From Perognathus longimembris pacificus (lineage: Eukaryota; Chordata; Mammalia; Rodentia; Heteromyidae): DNA of 64,000 nt. Shown in pieces: positions 36,648-49,095 of the stretch. The notes under the pieces were generated by a model, which saw nothing but the letters and a program-made list of their open reading frames with translations, was not told the DNA's origin and searched no databases. The stretch lies in contig NC_063180.1 of the NCBI RefSeq assembly GCF_023159225.1, forward strand, positions 12,433,797-12,497,796, read 5' to 3'. How positions within the stretch are numbered: the first letter of the stretch is position 1; each line of letters starts with the position of its first letter. Made by a program: the position numbers and the translations under genes.

Positions 36648-36657
36648 AATTCATTGA

Positions 36658-37765
36658 AATCTGTTTAGTAAGAAGTAAAGCAAATAATACAAAGAATTGA
36701 GTCATATACTTTCATTGCTTTTTATCATTGTTAATTAAAATACAAATTTATTTGCATTGCCAATTAACTACCATCCCTCTAATGTATTAAATGTAAATAA
36801 CCAAACCAAATGTCAATGCCCCAATCAGGACAAAATATTAATGAACAGAGCTTTCTATGAAAGAGTTCTGTTTTTCCCTTTAGCATACATTAAGCATGCA
36901 TCAAGCCACGGGATTAATGGTGACAGTTTCAGAGGTATCTGAAGTATAGTGGGGAGGAATCTTGACAGGCTTGGATGGGAGATATAGCACACTGATTTAT
37001 GTGCAGTACAAAGTCATTAAGAGTTGATATTGAATTTGTTCTGCCTGAACTCAATTCCTGCCTTGCTTTGTTAACTTGGGGAATGTAAATTTCTAAGCAG
37101 TCTGTACCTCAAATTCCTTAACTACTTAAGAGTAATGGGGGTGATATTAGTAAAAATGGAAGAGTAACCGCTCTGGAAAGACTCTCTTTTCTAATGAGAT
37201 CATTGGGGAAAACATTAGAATCAGCCCTATAGGAACTGTAGAAAGTCTGTCCGTTGGTAGGGAGTCGGTATATTTTCACGCTGAATCTTAGCAAAATCAG
37301 TAGCCTGTCTAATGCTTTACCTCTTTCCTTAAGTCCGTGCCTCTTAGCTCCAGGTTAACTTTACTTGTATCCACCCACAGCCATGATATGAAGAGAAAGG
37401 GTAGAGTATGTTTGGAACTTCCACAAAGTTGCATTTCCCCCAAACTGTCAAAGTTTCATCTCTCTAGTTGTTTTTTGGGAGGTTGACTTTCTACACATTT
37501 GGTGCAAACAGGCTTTTCTCCTGAACATCCATCAATATCATCACAGGCAACTCTCATTCTGTAGCTGTCTGAAGTGATAGAGACCAGAGTTATCATTACA
37601 GTAAGATAACAAAAACACTTACAAAGAAAATCTGGACAATGAGATAGCTTTATGGGCTTTGAAGAGCTATGACAAATTTCTAGGAATCTATAAGACTAAA
37701 CAAATGGTGTGTTAAACAACTTTCTATCACAACAATAAGTATCTGAGATACTCAGCATGTAAGAT
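36658..37765. other. No recognisable feature
   Basis: Unassigned DNA, AT-rich at its start. Short open frames only. Confidence 0.45.
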
Positions 37766-38438
37766 AAAATGTTTACAATTATCAAATGGGCAAGGGAGCT
37801 AAAGAGAGACTTCACAGAAGAAGAAATAAAAATGACGAAGAAACATATGCAAGTAAAAACAACCCTGAGATACCACCTCACCCAAGTTAAAAAGGCCTAT
37901 ACTGTGAACTCAGGCAACAACAAATGCTGGAGGGGATGTGGAGAAAGAGGAACTCTTCTCGACTGCTGGTGGGAATGTAAACTAGTACAAACACTCTGAA
38001 GAACATTTTGGAGGTTCCTCAAAAAACTCAGCATAGACATACTCTATGACCCAGCCATATCACTATAGGCATCTATCCAGAACAACAGGATCCAGGATAC
38101 CACAAAGACACCTGCACATCCATGTTATCACTGTAAAATTCACAATAGCCAAAATTTGGAAACAACCCAGATGCTCCTCTACAGAGAATGGTACTGGTAA
38201 CAGTACACCATGGAATTCTGCACAGAGATTAGAAATTATAAAATAATGGCATTCTCAGGGAAATGTTCAGATCTTGAACAAATAATCTTCAGCAAGACAA
38301 GCCTAGAACACAGAGAACAAAGGCACATGGTCTCTCTGATATATGGATGTTGCGGGAAGGGTGGGGAGTAGAGATTGTGTCTGTAAAATAACAAACTTCT
38401 TTTAACATCTTTTGTCAGTGAATTTACATTATGTCTCT

Positions 38439-38504
38439 AAAACAAAACAATCACTAAATAAACATAAAAATGTCTAGGTTAGACCTACCAGAGGATCACA
38501 ATAT
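38439..38504 (+). repeat. 66-bp direct repeat, left copy (probable long TSD)
   Basis: Starts 'aaaacaaaacaatcactaaa' and ends 'gaggatcacaatat', directly before the truncated L1. It matches 48726-48791 with about three mismatches over 66 bases. Confidence 0.9.
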
Positions 38505-40075
38505 GCAAGTCAAGTAATGTAATCCACCACATCAACCGGAGAAGGTAAAGAACCACATGGTTATATCACTCGATGAGGAAAAAGCATTCTATAAAATCCA
38601 GCACCCATTTATGTTAAAAGCCCTGGAAAAACTGGGATTCCATGGAATATTCTTGAATATAATCAAGGCAGTTTATGACAAACCAACAACAAGCATAACT
38701 CTAAATGGTGAAACACTAAAGCCATTCCCTTTAAAAACAGGAATAAGACAGGGATGTCCACTCTCTCCCCTGCTTTTCAACATAGTACTAGAATTCCTAG
38801 CCAGAGAAATTAGGAAAGAAGATAATATAAAGGGGATCCAAATAGGAAAAGATGAAGTTAAGCTTTCTCTCTTCGCAGATGACATGTTCCTATATCTAAA
38901 GAACCCCACTGACTCTACCCCCAAGCTACTAGAGCTGATCCAAAACTTTGGCAAAGTTGCAGGATATAAAATAAACCCTCAAAAATCAATGGCGTTTGTC
39001 TCTGCTAATGACCTGAAGACCGAGGCTGAAATCAAAAAAGGAACTCCTTTTACAATAGCCTCAAAAATCATAAAATACCTAGGAATCACCTTAACCAAAG
39101 AAGAGAAAGACCTCTATGATGAGAACTTTAAAAACATGAAAAACAAAATTAAGGCAGAACTAAGGGAATGAAAAAAACCTCCCATGCTCCTGGATGGGGA
39201 GGATTAATATAATCAAAATGACAATATTGCCAAAGGTCATCTACAAATTCAATTCAATATCCATTAATATCCCAACACCATTTTTTAATGAAATAGAGGA
39301 AGCAATCCAGAAATTCATATGGAACAATAAAAGAACAAGAATAGCAAAAACAATCCTAAGCAGAAAGAACAGTGCTGGAGGAATTACAATACCCAACTTC
39401 AAGCTGTATTATAAAGCTATAGTAATAAAAACATCTTGGTATTGGCACCGGAACAGGCCTGAAGACCAGTGGAACAAATTGAAGACCCATAAATGAACCC
39501 ACAGAACTATGCCTACTTAATCTTTGATAAAGGAGCTAAAAAAATATTCTGGAAGAAAGATAGCCTCTTTAACAAATGATGCTGGCCAACCTGGTTCAAC
39601 ACATGCAACAAACTAAAACTAGATCGTATATATCACCCTGGACCAAAATCAATTCCAAATGGATCAAAGATCTCGAAATGAAAACAGACACCCTGAAAAC
39701 ACTTAAGGAAGGAGTAGGAGAAACACTTGGGCTCCTTGGCGCAGGACGGAACTTCCTTAACAAAGACCCAGAAAGGCTACAAATCAAAGAAAGGTTGGAC
39801 AAATAGGACTGCATCAAACTGCAGAGGTTCTGCAAGGCAAAGGACATAGCTCGCAAGATAAACAGAAAGCCCACAGATTGGGAGAAGATCTTTACTGGCC
39901 ATTCAACAGATAAAGGCCTCATATCTAAAATATATCAGAACTAAAAAAATTACCTTCATCCAAAACAAAACCACAAAGAACCAATAGCCCCCTCATCAAG
40001 TGGGCTAAAGACTTAAAAAGTGACTTCTCTGATGAAGAAATGAGAATGGCCAAGAGACATATGAAAAAGTGCTCT

Positions 40076-42108
40076 AGAGACTTCCAGGAAGAAAGCAGAG
40101 GAGCTGCACAGCACTAGCTGAGCTCCCTCTGACATTGCAGTTTTCTCACCCCATAAAAACTTTTACTCCTAGAAAGACAGCCAGAGTAAGTTCTAGCAGT
40201 ACAGGGATTCTGGCCAGGAAGGAAAAATCGACTTTGCACATCTGAAAACACAGATTTGAGCTCTGGACGGCGACCCACCCCCACGCCAGTGCTGGCGCCG
40301 GCACAGTGCCCGGCACAGCAACCCACACTCCGCACGGCTAAAGCACACAGCATAGACCAGGGAGAAATCCTCCAGACGGCTGCTGAGCATGGACGACCTG
40401 AAATCGCAGAGAAAGCATGAGTACCCCACGAAAGATATTCCCACTCGCGCCCACAGAGCAGCTTCTGGAAGGCAGCCCTTCCCCCCCGCCCCCCCCCCCG
40501 CCAGAGCAAAGGTCCATCTTTGCCACTGGCATAGGGTCAGACCAGATTGGAACTAAATCGGGCCTGGGGAAAGCAAGGTAAAAGTAGCCATCTTGGAAAG
40601 GGCAAGAGGGACAGAACAGTGAGAGCCAGCACCGCCCAGGAGAATGCCCCCTGCCCAGGCAGGAGGCGAGTCCTGGGCCTTGGCTTAGCCAGAGGTGCCC
40701 TGCCCTACCCACCGGAATTTATAAATTTAAAGCGAAAGCGGCGAGCATCTCCCGGCAGCACGGAAACACCAGACAGGGGAACAAACAGTTCCTGAGACAG
40801 TTAAACGGTCCAGTCACAGAGGAAGCCCAATTCCCAGCCCAAAACGGAGCTGCATTCCATAGCCACTTCCCCCAAGGAGGCCGCCCCGCCCAGGAGGGAG
40901 GAGCCTCCCCCATGCAAGCAACTCTCAGCCGGGTAAAACGGGGCAGAGGCGCCTCGCCCTACTGAGTCCTCAGCCTATTCAAAGCCAGGTGTTAAAGGCA
41001 GTGGCCCCGTAGCAGACAGAGGAGCCATGGTTCCTGAGACTGCTCAAGTCCCCATCTAAAGAGGACTCCCAAGGCCTGCCTGCAAGCTTTGCAAACCACA
41101 GAGACCCAGGATTGCACGAACAGGGGGGAAGGGTCAGAACAGAACCACCCCCTGCAAACTGAAATCAAGTCAAACCCAGCCAATTAGGAAAATAGAGTGC
41201 AGACCATCGCAAGGAAAGCAGAGACTGGGGAAAGACCACCCAAACAAGGAGGAATCCATTTTTTTTCTTCTTTTCAAACATTTTTTAAACTTTAAAAAAA
41301 TTTTTTTTCACTTCTGAAATGTCGTCGGTTTTTTATTGTTTTGTTTTGTTTTCCAATTTTACCTGTTTGTTTTATCAAGTTTTTTCTTTTCTGTTTGTTT
41401 GGGCAGTTCCTTTTCTGGTTTTTTCCTTTTTACTTTTTTTCTTTTTTAAATATTTTTTCTCTGTTTTGTGCATCTGTCCTCCACTACTTTTACTTTATTT
41501 CTCCCTTTGCGTTCTCTTTCTTTAACAATTACTTAACTATGAAAACACCTCCACTCTTTTCAGCTAACTCTCCATTGTCTATCATTTTAACCTTGTTCTT
41601 TTTACTGATTCTACTCTTCTCCACATTTCCACATCACTGAAACTAAACCAAAGTCACCAACCCACCTCCCCAATACATTTTACTCTATTCTCTTTACTAC
41701 CTCCAACTTACCCTCCTGATTTACTGCCTGGACCTCCAGTTTCCACTGACTCCTGGTTATTGAATAGAGGGTATCCCTGCTTAATCTGAGTGAATCAAAG
41801 GGGTTCATAGAGAAAGCCATCCTAAAAGAACGTAATATAAAAACAAGAATTGCTTATAGGGTTGTAACAGTTAATAAGTAACTACTGAATACAGGGCCCA
41901 GAATTGGTTGTTATATTGAAATTGTATTCTTTAGGAACACCAAACCTAATTTTATACACAGGTATAAAAGGTATGTGTATTTAATTGTGAACTTCTAAGA
42001 TTTACACAACAGTACTTGGTAAGGGCTGCTTTGGGTCTTAAACGGTGCTCACAGGTGCTGGTAGACTGGCATTCCCAATCCAAATGGGCAGAAGGAACAC
42101 AAGAAAGA
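40076..42108 (+). promoter_or_regulatory. L1 5' UTR
   Basis: A GC-rich first kilobase with a C-run (about 40485-40500), then a T-rich block (41265-41530) and an AT-rich end. It parallels 29235-27231 read on the minus strand. It is the presumed internal promoter. Minus-strand open frames (40114-40509, 40193-40444, 40338-40712) are antisense to it. Confidence 0.75.
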
Positions 42109-43215
42109 TGGCAAACAATGAAGTTTTATCCCTCACTCAAAACAAGCAGGAAGCAGAGCAGTCAATAAAGACATAGAAGAGAACCCCCAAAATGCTATAA
42201 AAAGTAAACTGATAAACATGATAAATGAAAAGTTTGAATCTCTTCAGTCAATTATTCTAGAGCGTGAGGAGGCAAAGCAAAAATTAATGGAGAATTTCAT
42301 GGCATCCACAAAGAGAAAGATAAATGAACTTCAAGAGTCAAATGAAAAGATAGCTAACCAGCTCAAAGATTTGAGAGACAACACTCAAAACCAAAGTAAT
42401 GAAGTTAATGAAGTAAAGAAGTCCATACAAGGCCTAAGAAATGACATGGAAATCACCAGGAAAGACCAATCAGAAGGAAAAGAGATTCAAAATCAAGTAG
42501 CTAGCCTACAGACCCAACTAACTGAAGCAGAGGATCGAATTTCAGGAGCTGAAGATTTCTTAGATTCTATGGAGAAAGATCAAAAATCAATACAAGTCCA
42601 GTCCAATCAACAAAACAGATCGCTACAGGAGATTCAAGACACAATCAGGAAGCCCAATTAAAGAATAATAGGTATTGAGGAAAACTTGGAGAAAGAAGTT
42701 AATGGGATAGGCAATCTATTTAACAGAATATTAGCTGAGAACTTCCCAAATATCCAGAAGGAAAGGCCTATTCAGATACAAGAAGCATTTAGAACCCCAA
42801 ACCGACCAGACCAGAATAGGACATCCCACCGACACATTGTGATCAAAACAGGATCAGTAGAGTACAAGGAAAGAATCCTTAAAGCTGTTAGGGAGAAGAA
42901 AACAATCACATATAAAGGAAAAGCAATCAGAATTACCCCATACTTCTCAGCAGAGACCATGAAAGCAAGGAGAGCCTGGAATGAAGTAAACCAAACACTA
43001 AATAAAAATAACTACCAACCAAGAATTCTGTACCCAGCCAAACTCTCATTCATAGCCAAATGTCAAATAACAGTCTTCCACAGTAAGGAAAAACTGAAAC
43101 AATATATCTCCACCAAACCAGCTTTACAGAAAATCTTCAAAGATGTACTATACAGGGAAAATAATCAAGATCCCAATACAGACAGAAAAATGAACCTTAA
43201 TAGTAAACATCAGAT
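42109..43215 (+). pseudogene. L1 ORF1, one internal stop, fused into ORF2 frame
   Basis: A probable ATG at 42109 ('MANNEVLSLTQNKQEAEQSI') is followed by a one-base shift near 42170. The coiled coil is open from 42218 to 42658. A TAA at 42659-42661 separates 'TIRKPN' from 'RIIGIEE', in one continuous frame. The RRM ('HRHIVIKTGS') and C-terminal domain ('ILYPAKLSF') are intact to about 43140. The usual ORF1 stop is missing, so the frame runs on into ORF2 and ends at 43372. The other full-length copy has the same TAA. Confidence 0.9.
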
Positions 43216-43255
43216 CAAGAAATGGGAAGACACATATTCAAACAAGATAGTGATA

Positions 43256-46200
43256 ATGAAAGCAATAAACGATCATCTCTCAATCCTAACTCTCAACATT
43301 AATGGACTTAATTCTCCAATCAAAAGAGATAGCCTCATAAGTTGGATCAAAAATCAAAATCCATCTTTCTAGAGCCTCCAAGAGACACATCTATCCAGCA
43401 AAATTAAACATCTTCTAAAAGTGAAAGGCTGGAATCAAATCTATCAAGCAAATGGCCCCCATAAGCAGGCTGGAGTTGCAATCCTAGTATAAGACAAAAT
43501 TGACTTCAAATTAAAAAAGTAAGAAGAGACAAAGAAGGTTACTACATACTGGTAAAGGGATCTCTCCTACAGTAAGATATAACCATTCTAAATATCTACA
43601 CCCCAAATGCAGGAGCACCCAACTTCATCAAACAAACACTACTGATTCTAAAAACACTCATAGACCCAAACACATGGATAGTTAGGGACTTTAACACTCC
43701 ACTGTCACCTCTGGACAGATCAACCATCCAAAAACTGAACAAAGAAACCAAAGAACTAAATAATTGCATAGACCAACTATACTTAACCTACATCTACAGA
43801 ATATTCCAACCAGAAACAAAAGATTACACATTCTTCTCCGCAGCACATGGAACATTCTCCAAAATAGATCACATCTTAGGACACAAAGAAAATCTGTACA
43901 AATTCACACGTATCCAAACCATTCCCTGCATTCTCTCAGAAGACAATGGAATAAAATTAGAGCTCAACTCAAACAGACACCACAGAAAATCCTACAATTC
44001 ATGGAAACTAAACAACACACTGCTGAACCATCAGTGAGTCATTGAAGAAATTAAAACGGAAAGTCAAGTGTTTATGGACTTCAACCAAGTTGAGGACACA
44101 AAGTACCAGCTCCTTTGGGACACAGCCAAGGCAGTACGCAGAGGAAAATTTATATCTCTGAATACATACATCAACAAACTGGAGAAGGAGCAACTCAATA
44201 ATTTAAGGAAGCACCTTAATTTCCTTGAGAGAACAAGCCAAACCCCAAGTAAATGGACAGAAGCAAATAATTAAAATCAAATCAAAATTAAATCAATTAG
44301 AGGTGAAATAAACCATCGAAAGAATCAACCAAACAAAGAGTTGGTTCTTTGAAAAAATCAACAAGATAGACAGACCCTGGCAAATCAGACCAAGAAACGA
44401 AGGCAGCAGACTCAAATAAACAAGCTAAGAGATGAAACAGGTAACATCACCACAGAAATATCCGAAATTCACAAAATAATACGGGACTATTTTGCAAACT
44501 TTTATGCCAAGAAATTCGAGAACTTGGAAGAAATGGATGATTTCCAAGAAAAAATTCATATCCCCAAACTTAACCATGAAGATGTAAACCTTCTAAACAG
44601 ACCCATATCCAGTATTGAAATAGAAACGGCAATAAATGATCTCCCATCCAAGAAAAGCCCTGGTCCAGACGGATTCACTGCATAATTCTACAAGGCCTTC
44701 AAGACAGAACTCACACCAATATTTCTCAAACTCTTCAATGAAATTGAAAGGGAAGGTTCACTACCAGACTCATTCTATGAAGCCAATATAACCTTCATCC
44801 CAAAACCAGGCAGGGACTCATCACAGAAAGAGGACTACAGACCGATTTCCCTGATGAACATAGACGCAAAAATTCTCAACAAAATTCTGGCCAATAGACT
44901 TCAACAGGTTATCAAAAAAATCATACACCACGATCAAACAGGATTCATTCCAGGGATGCAAAGTTGGTTTAATATAAGCAAGTCAATTAATGTAATCCAC
45001 CACATCAACCGGAGCAAGGAAAAGAACCACATGGTTTTATCTCTGGATGCGGAAAAAGCGTTCGATAAATTCCAGCAGCCATTTATGCTTAAAAGCCCTG
45101 GAAAAACTGGGATTCCAGGGAACATTCCTGAATACGATCAAGGCAGTTTATGACAAACCAACTGCAAGCATAACTCTAAATGGGGAAAAACTAAAGCCAT
45201 TCCCTTTAAAATCAGGAACAAGGCAGGGATGTCCACTCTCTCCTCTGATCTTCACATAGTACTAGAATTCCTAGCCAGAGCAATTAGGCAAGAAGAAATA
45301 TAAAGGGGATCCAAATAGGAAAAGATGAAGTTAAACTTTCTCTCTTCGCAGATGATATGATCCTATACCTATAGAATCCAATAGACTCTACCCCGAAGCT
45401 ACTAGAACTGATCCAAAACTTTGGCAAAGTTGTAGGATATAAAATAAACCTTCAAAAAACAACGGCCTTTCTCTATGCTAACGATCCAAAGACCAAGGTT
45501 GAAATCAGGAAAGCAACTCCTTTTCCAATAGCCCCCAAAAATATAAAATACCTAGGAATAACCTTAACCAAAGAAGTGAAAGAACTCTTTGATGAGAACT
45601 TTAAAAGCTTGAAAAGCGAAATTAAGTCAGAACTAAGGAAATGGAAAAACCTCCCATGCTCCTGGCTTGTGAGGAGTAATATAATCAAAATGACAAAATT
45701 GCCAAAGGCTATCTACAAATTCAATGCAATACCCATTAATATCCCAACACCATTTTTAATGAAATAGAGGAAGCAATCCAAAAATTCATATGGAACAATA
45801 AAAGACCTAGAATAGCAAAAACACTCCTAAGCAGAAAGAACAGTGCTGGAGGAATTACAATACCCAACTTCTAGCTCTATTATAAAGCTATAGTAATAAA
45901 AACAGCTTGGTATTGCTATAGGAACAGGCCTGAAGACCAGTGGAACAGAATTGAAGACCCAGAAATAAACCCACAGAACTATGCCTACTTAATCTTTGAG
46001 AAAGGAGCTAAAACAATAGTATGGAAGAAAGATAGCCTCTTTAACAAATGGTGCTGGCAAACTGGCTCAACACATGCAACAAACTAAATCTAGATGCTTA
46101 TATATCACCCTGCACCAAAATCAACTCCAAATGGGTTAAAGACCTCGAAATCAAAACAGACACCCTGAATACACTAAAGGAAGAAGTGGGAGAAACACTT

Positions 46201-47088
46201 GGGCTCCTTGGCAAAGGACGGAACTTCCTTAACAAAGACCCAGAAAGGCTACAAATCAAAGAAAGGTTGGACAAATGGGACTGCATCAAACTGCAGAGCT
46301 TCTGCACGGCAAAGGACATCGCTCGCAAGATAAACAGAAAGCCCACAAACTGGGAGAAGTTCTTTACCAGTCATTCAATGGACAAAAGCCTCATATCTAA
46401 AATATATGCAGAACTAAAAAAATTACCCTCTTCCAAAACAAAACCGCAAAGAACCAATAGCCCCTTCATCAAGTGGGCTAAAGACTTACAAAGAGATTTC
46501 TCTGATGAGGAATTGAGAATGGCCAGGAGACATATGAAAAAATATTCTACATCACTGGCCATAAAAGAAATGCAAATCAAAACAACATTGAGATTCCATC
46601 TCACCCCAGTAAGAATGTCATATATCAAGAAAACTAACAATAACAATTGTTGGAGGGGATGTGGCCAAAAGGGAACTCTACTTCATTGTTGGTGGAAATG
46701 TAGACTGGTTCAGCCACTCTGACAAGCAGTGTGGAGATTCCTCAGAAGGCTAAATATAGAACTCCCCTATGACCAAGCAGCCCCACTTTTGGGTGTCTAT
46801 CCAAAAGACCACAAACAAAATCACAGTAATGCCACCAGCACAACAATGTTCATCGCAGCACAATTTGTCATAGCTAGAATCTGGAACCAACCCAGATGCC
46901 CCTGAATAGACGAATGGATCAGGAAAATGTGGTACATATACACAATGGAATTTTATGCCTCTATCAGAAAGAATGACATTGTCCCATTTATAAGGAAATG
47001 GAAGGACTTGGAAAAAGTTATACTAAGTGAAATGAGCCAGACCCAAAGAAACATGGACTCTATGGTCTCCCTTATTGGGAATAACTAG
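43256..47088 (+). pseudogene. L1 ORF2, inactivated
   Basis: Starts 'MKAINDHLSILTLNINGLNS' at 43256, with a stop (TAG) at 43370-43372 where the sister copy reads Cys in 'CCLQETH'. The endonuclease is interrupted several times (for example near 43490, 43520 and 43575). The RT has 'KKSPGPDGFTA' (near 44660) followed by a stop, an open stretch 44854-45153 with '[15 protein letters not shown]', and an intact FADD at 45345-45356. The C-terminal part is open 46048-46722, then shifted, ending 'TAG' at 47086-47088. Disabled for retrotransposition in cis. Confidence 0.9.
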
Positions 47089-48725
47089 TACAGGTTTTGG
47101 CAAGTCATAGCAGAGCATCACAAGGCCCAATAGCTATACCCTTATGAACACCTAAGATGATGCTAAGTGAAATGAACTCCATGTTATGGACACAATTTTT
47201 ATATCACAGTTGTAACTACTTTCAACGTCCCATGTGTATCTGTAGCTTCTATTATTGATGATGTTCTTGTATCATCTTCCTGTGGTTGTACCTACACTAT
47301 CTCTGTCATCTTATCTGAGTATATTTGAAACCGTGTATCATGGTATTAGATCTAGGAAATTGAAAGGGAATACCAAAATTGTGAGACACAGGGTAAAAAA
47401 AGGAAAACAACTACAGAAGCAATACTTGCAAAACTATTTGCTGTAAGTGAACTGAACACCTCAGGGGGGGAAAGGGTAAGGGGGAGGGGGGAGGGGGGTA
47501 TGAGGGACAAGGTAACAAACAGTACAAGAAATGTATCCAATGCCTAACGTATGAAACTGTAACCTCTCTGTACATCAGTTTGATAATAAAAATTTGAAAA
47601 ACATAAAATAAAATATAAAGACCAAAAAAAAGTGCTCTACATCACTGACCATAAAAGAAATGCAGATCAAAACAACATTGAGATTCCATCTCACCCCAGT
47701 AAGAATGTCATATATCAAGAAAACTAATAATAACAGTTGTTGGAGGGGATGTGACCAGAAGGGAACCCTACTTCATTGCTGGTGGGAATGTAAACTGGTT
47801 CAGCCACTCTGGCAAGCGGTATGGAGATTCCTCAGAAGGCTAAACATAGAACTCCCCTATGACCCAGCAGCCCCACTTTGGGTTATCTATCCAAAAGTCC
47901 ACAAACAAAATCACACTAAAGCCACCAGCACAACAATGTTCATCACAACACAATTTGTCATAGCTAGAATCTGGAACCAACCCAGATGTCCCTCAGTAGA
48001 TGAATGGATCGGGATAATGTGGTACATATACACAATGGAATTTTATGCCTCTATCAGAAACAATGACATTGCCCCATTTGTAAGGAAATGGAAGGACTTG
48101 GAAAAACTTATGCTAAGTGCAATGAGCCAGACCCAAAGAATCATCGACCCTATGGTCTCCCTTATAGGGAATAATTAGCACAAGTTTAGGCAAGTCACAG
48201 CAGAGGATCACAAGAGCCCAATAGGTATACCCTTATGAACACATAAGATGATGCTAAGTGAAATGAACTGTATGTTCTGCAAATGATTTTTATATCACAG
48301 TTGTAACTACTTTCAACTTTCCATGTGTAACTGTAGCTTCAATTATTGATGAGCTTGTATCACCCTCCTGTGGTGGTACCTACACTACCTCTATCTTATC
48401 TGTGTATATTGGAAACCATGTATACTGGTATTAGAACTAGGAAATTAAAAGGTAATACCAAATTCGAGAGACACAGGTTAAAAAAAGACAAACAACTACA
48501 AAAGCAATACTTCCAAAACTTTTTGGTGTAAATGAACTGAACAACTCATGGGGGGAGGAAAAGGGGGAGGTGGGAGGGTGAATGAGTGAGGAGGTAACAA
48601 ACAGTATAAGAAATGTATCCAATGCCTAAGGTATGAAACTGTAACCTCCCTGTAATTCAGTTTCATAATAAAAACAAAGAAAATGAAAAAAAAGAAAAAG
48701 AAATGTGAAATATCAAAAAATAAAT

Positions 48726-48791
48726 AAAACAAGACAATCACTAAATAAACATGAAAATTTCTAGGTTAGACCTACCAGAGGATCACAATAT
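48726..48791 (+). repeat. 66-bp direct repeat, right copy (probable long TSD)
   Basis: Follows the A-rich tail of the truncated L1 and repeats 38439-38504. Interrupted old L1 sequence resumes after it at 48792. Confidence 0.9.
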
Positions 48792-49095
48792 CTCAAAAGC
48801 TATGTACATATGATTATGTAGGATGAGTCTAAGCAAAATGAGCTCCAAGAGATGGAAACAGGAGGATTTTATTGTTGTCATTATTTTTTATGTACTATGT
48901 GAATTTCCTATGGTGTATCCACTGTGGTTACTGTATATGATTTTGGTACACTGGGTATTGTATATGTGTTTATCTGAACTAGAGAGGGGAAGAAAAATGA
49001 GGGAGGGTGTAACAAATATGACAAGAAATGTAATCACTACCTTATTATGTAATTGTAACACCTCTGTACATCACCTTGACAATAATATTTTTAAA

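Larger units (their letters stand above)
40076..47626 (+). mobile_element. Full-length L1, plus strand (7.55 kb), innermost layer
   Basis: 5' UTR (40076-about 42108), ORF1 (42109-about 43200), ORF2 (43256-47088), 3' UTR and A-rich tail to about 47626. The TSD is 'aaaaagtgctct' at 40064-40075 and 47627-47638, a perfect 12 bp. Same subfamily as the 21.7-29.2 kb copy. It inserted into the ORF2 of another L1 in the same orientation. It has multiple stops and frameshifts and so is not autonomous. Confidence 0.93.
38505..48725 (+). mobile_element. 5'-truncated L1 (middle layer), split by a full-length L1
   Basis: The left part (38505-40075) carries ORF2 from 'aagtaatgtaatccaccaca' onward. The right part (47639-48725) carries the ORF2 end (stop at 48178), 3' UTR and A-rich tail. 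Joined across the inner L1, the two give about 2.66 kb of continuous L1. The left part keeps an open 204-codon RT stretch (38557-39171) with '[14 protein letters not shown]' and an intact FADD (38872-38883). A stop at 39169-39171 and further frameshifts disable it. Confidence 0.88.
37766..49095 (+). mobile_element. Old L1 3' region, outermost layer of a three-level nest
   Basis: The left piece (37766-38504) holds decayed ORF2 C-terminal text ('[19 protein letters not shown]' near 37930, 'KFTIAKIWKQPRCSS' near 38130). The right piece (about 48792-49095) holds its 3' UTR and end ('cctctgtacatcaccttgac'). The 10.2 kb between them is younger L1 sequence (38505-48725). The repeated segment 38439-38504 / 48726-48791 marks the split. 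Confidence 0.8.
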
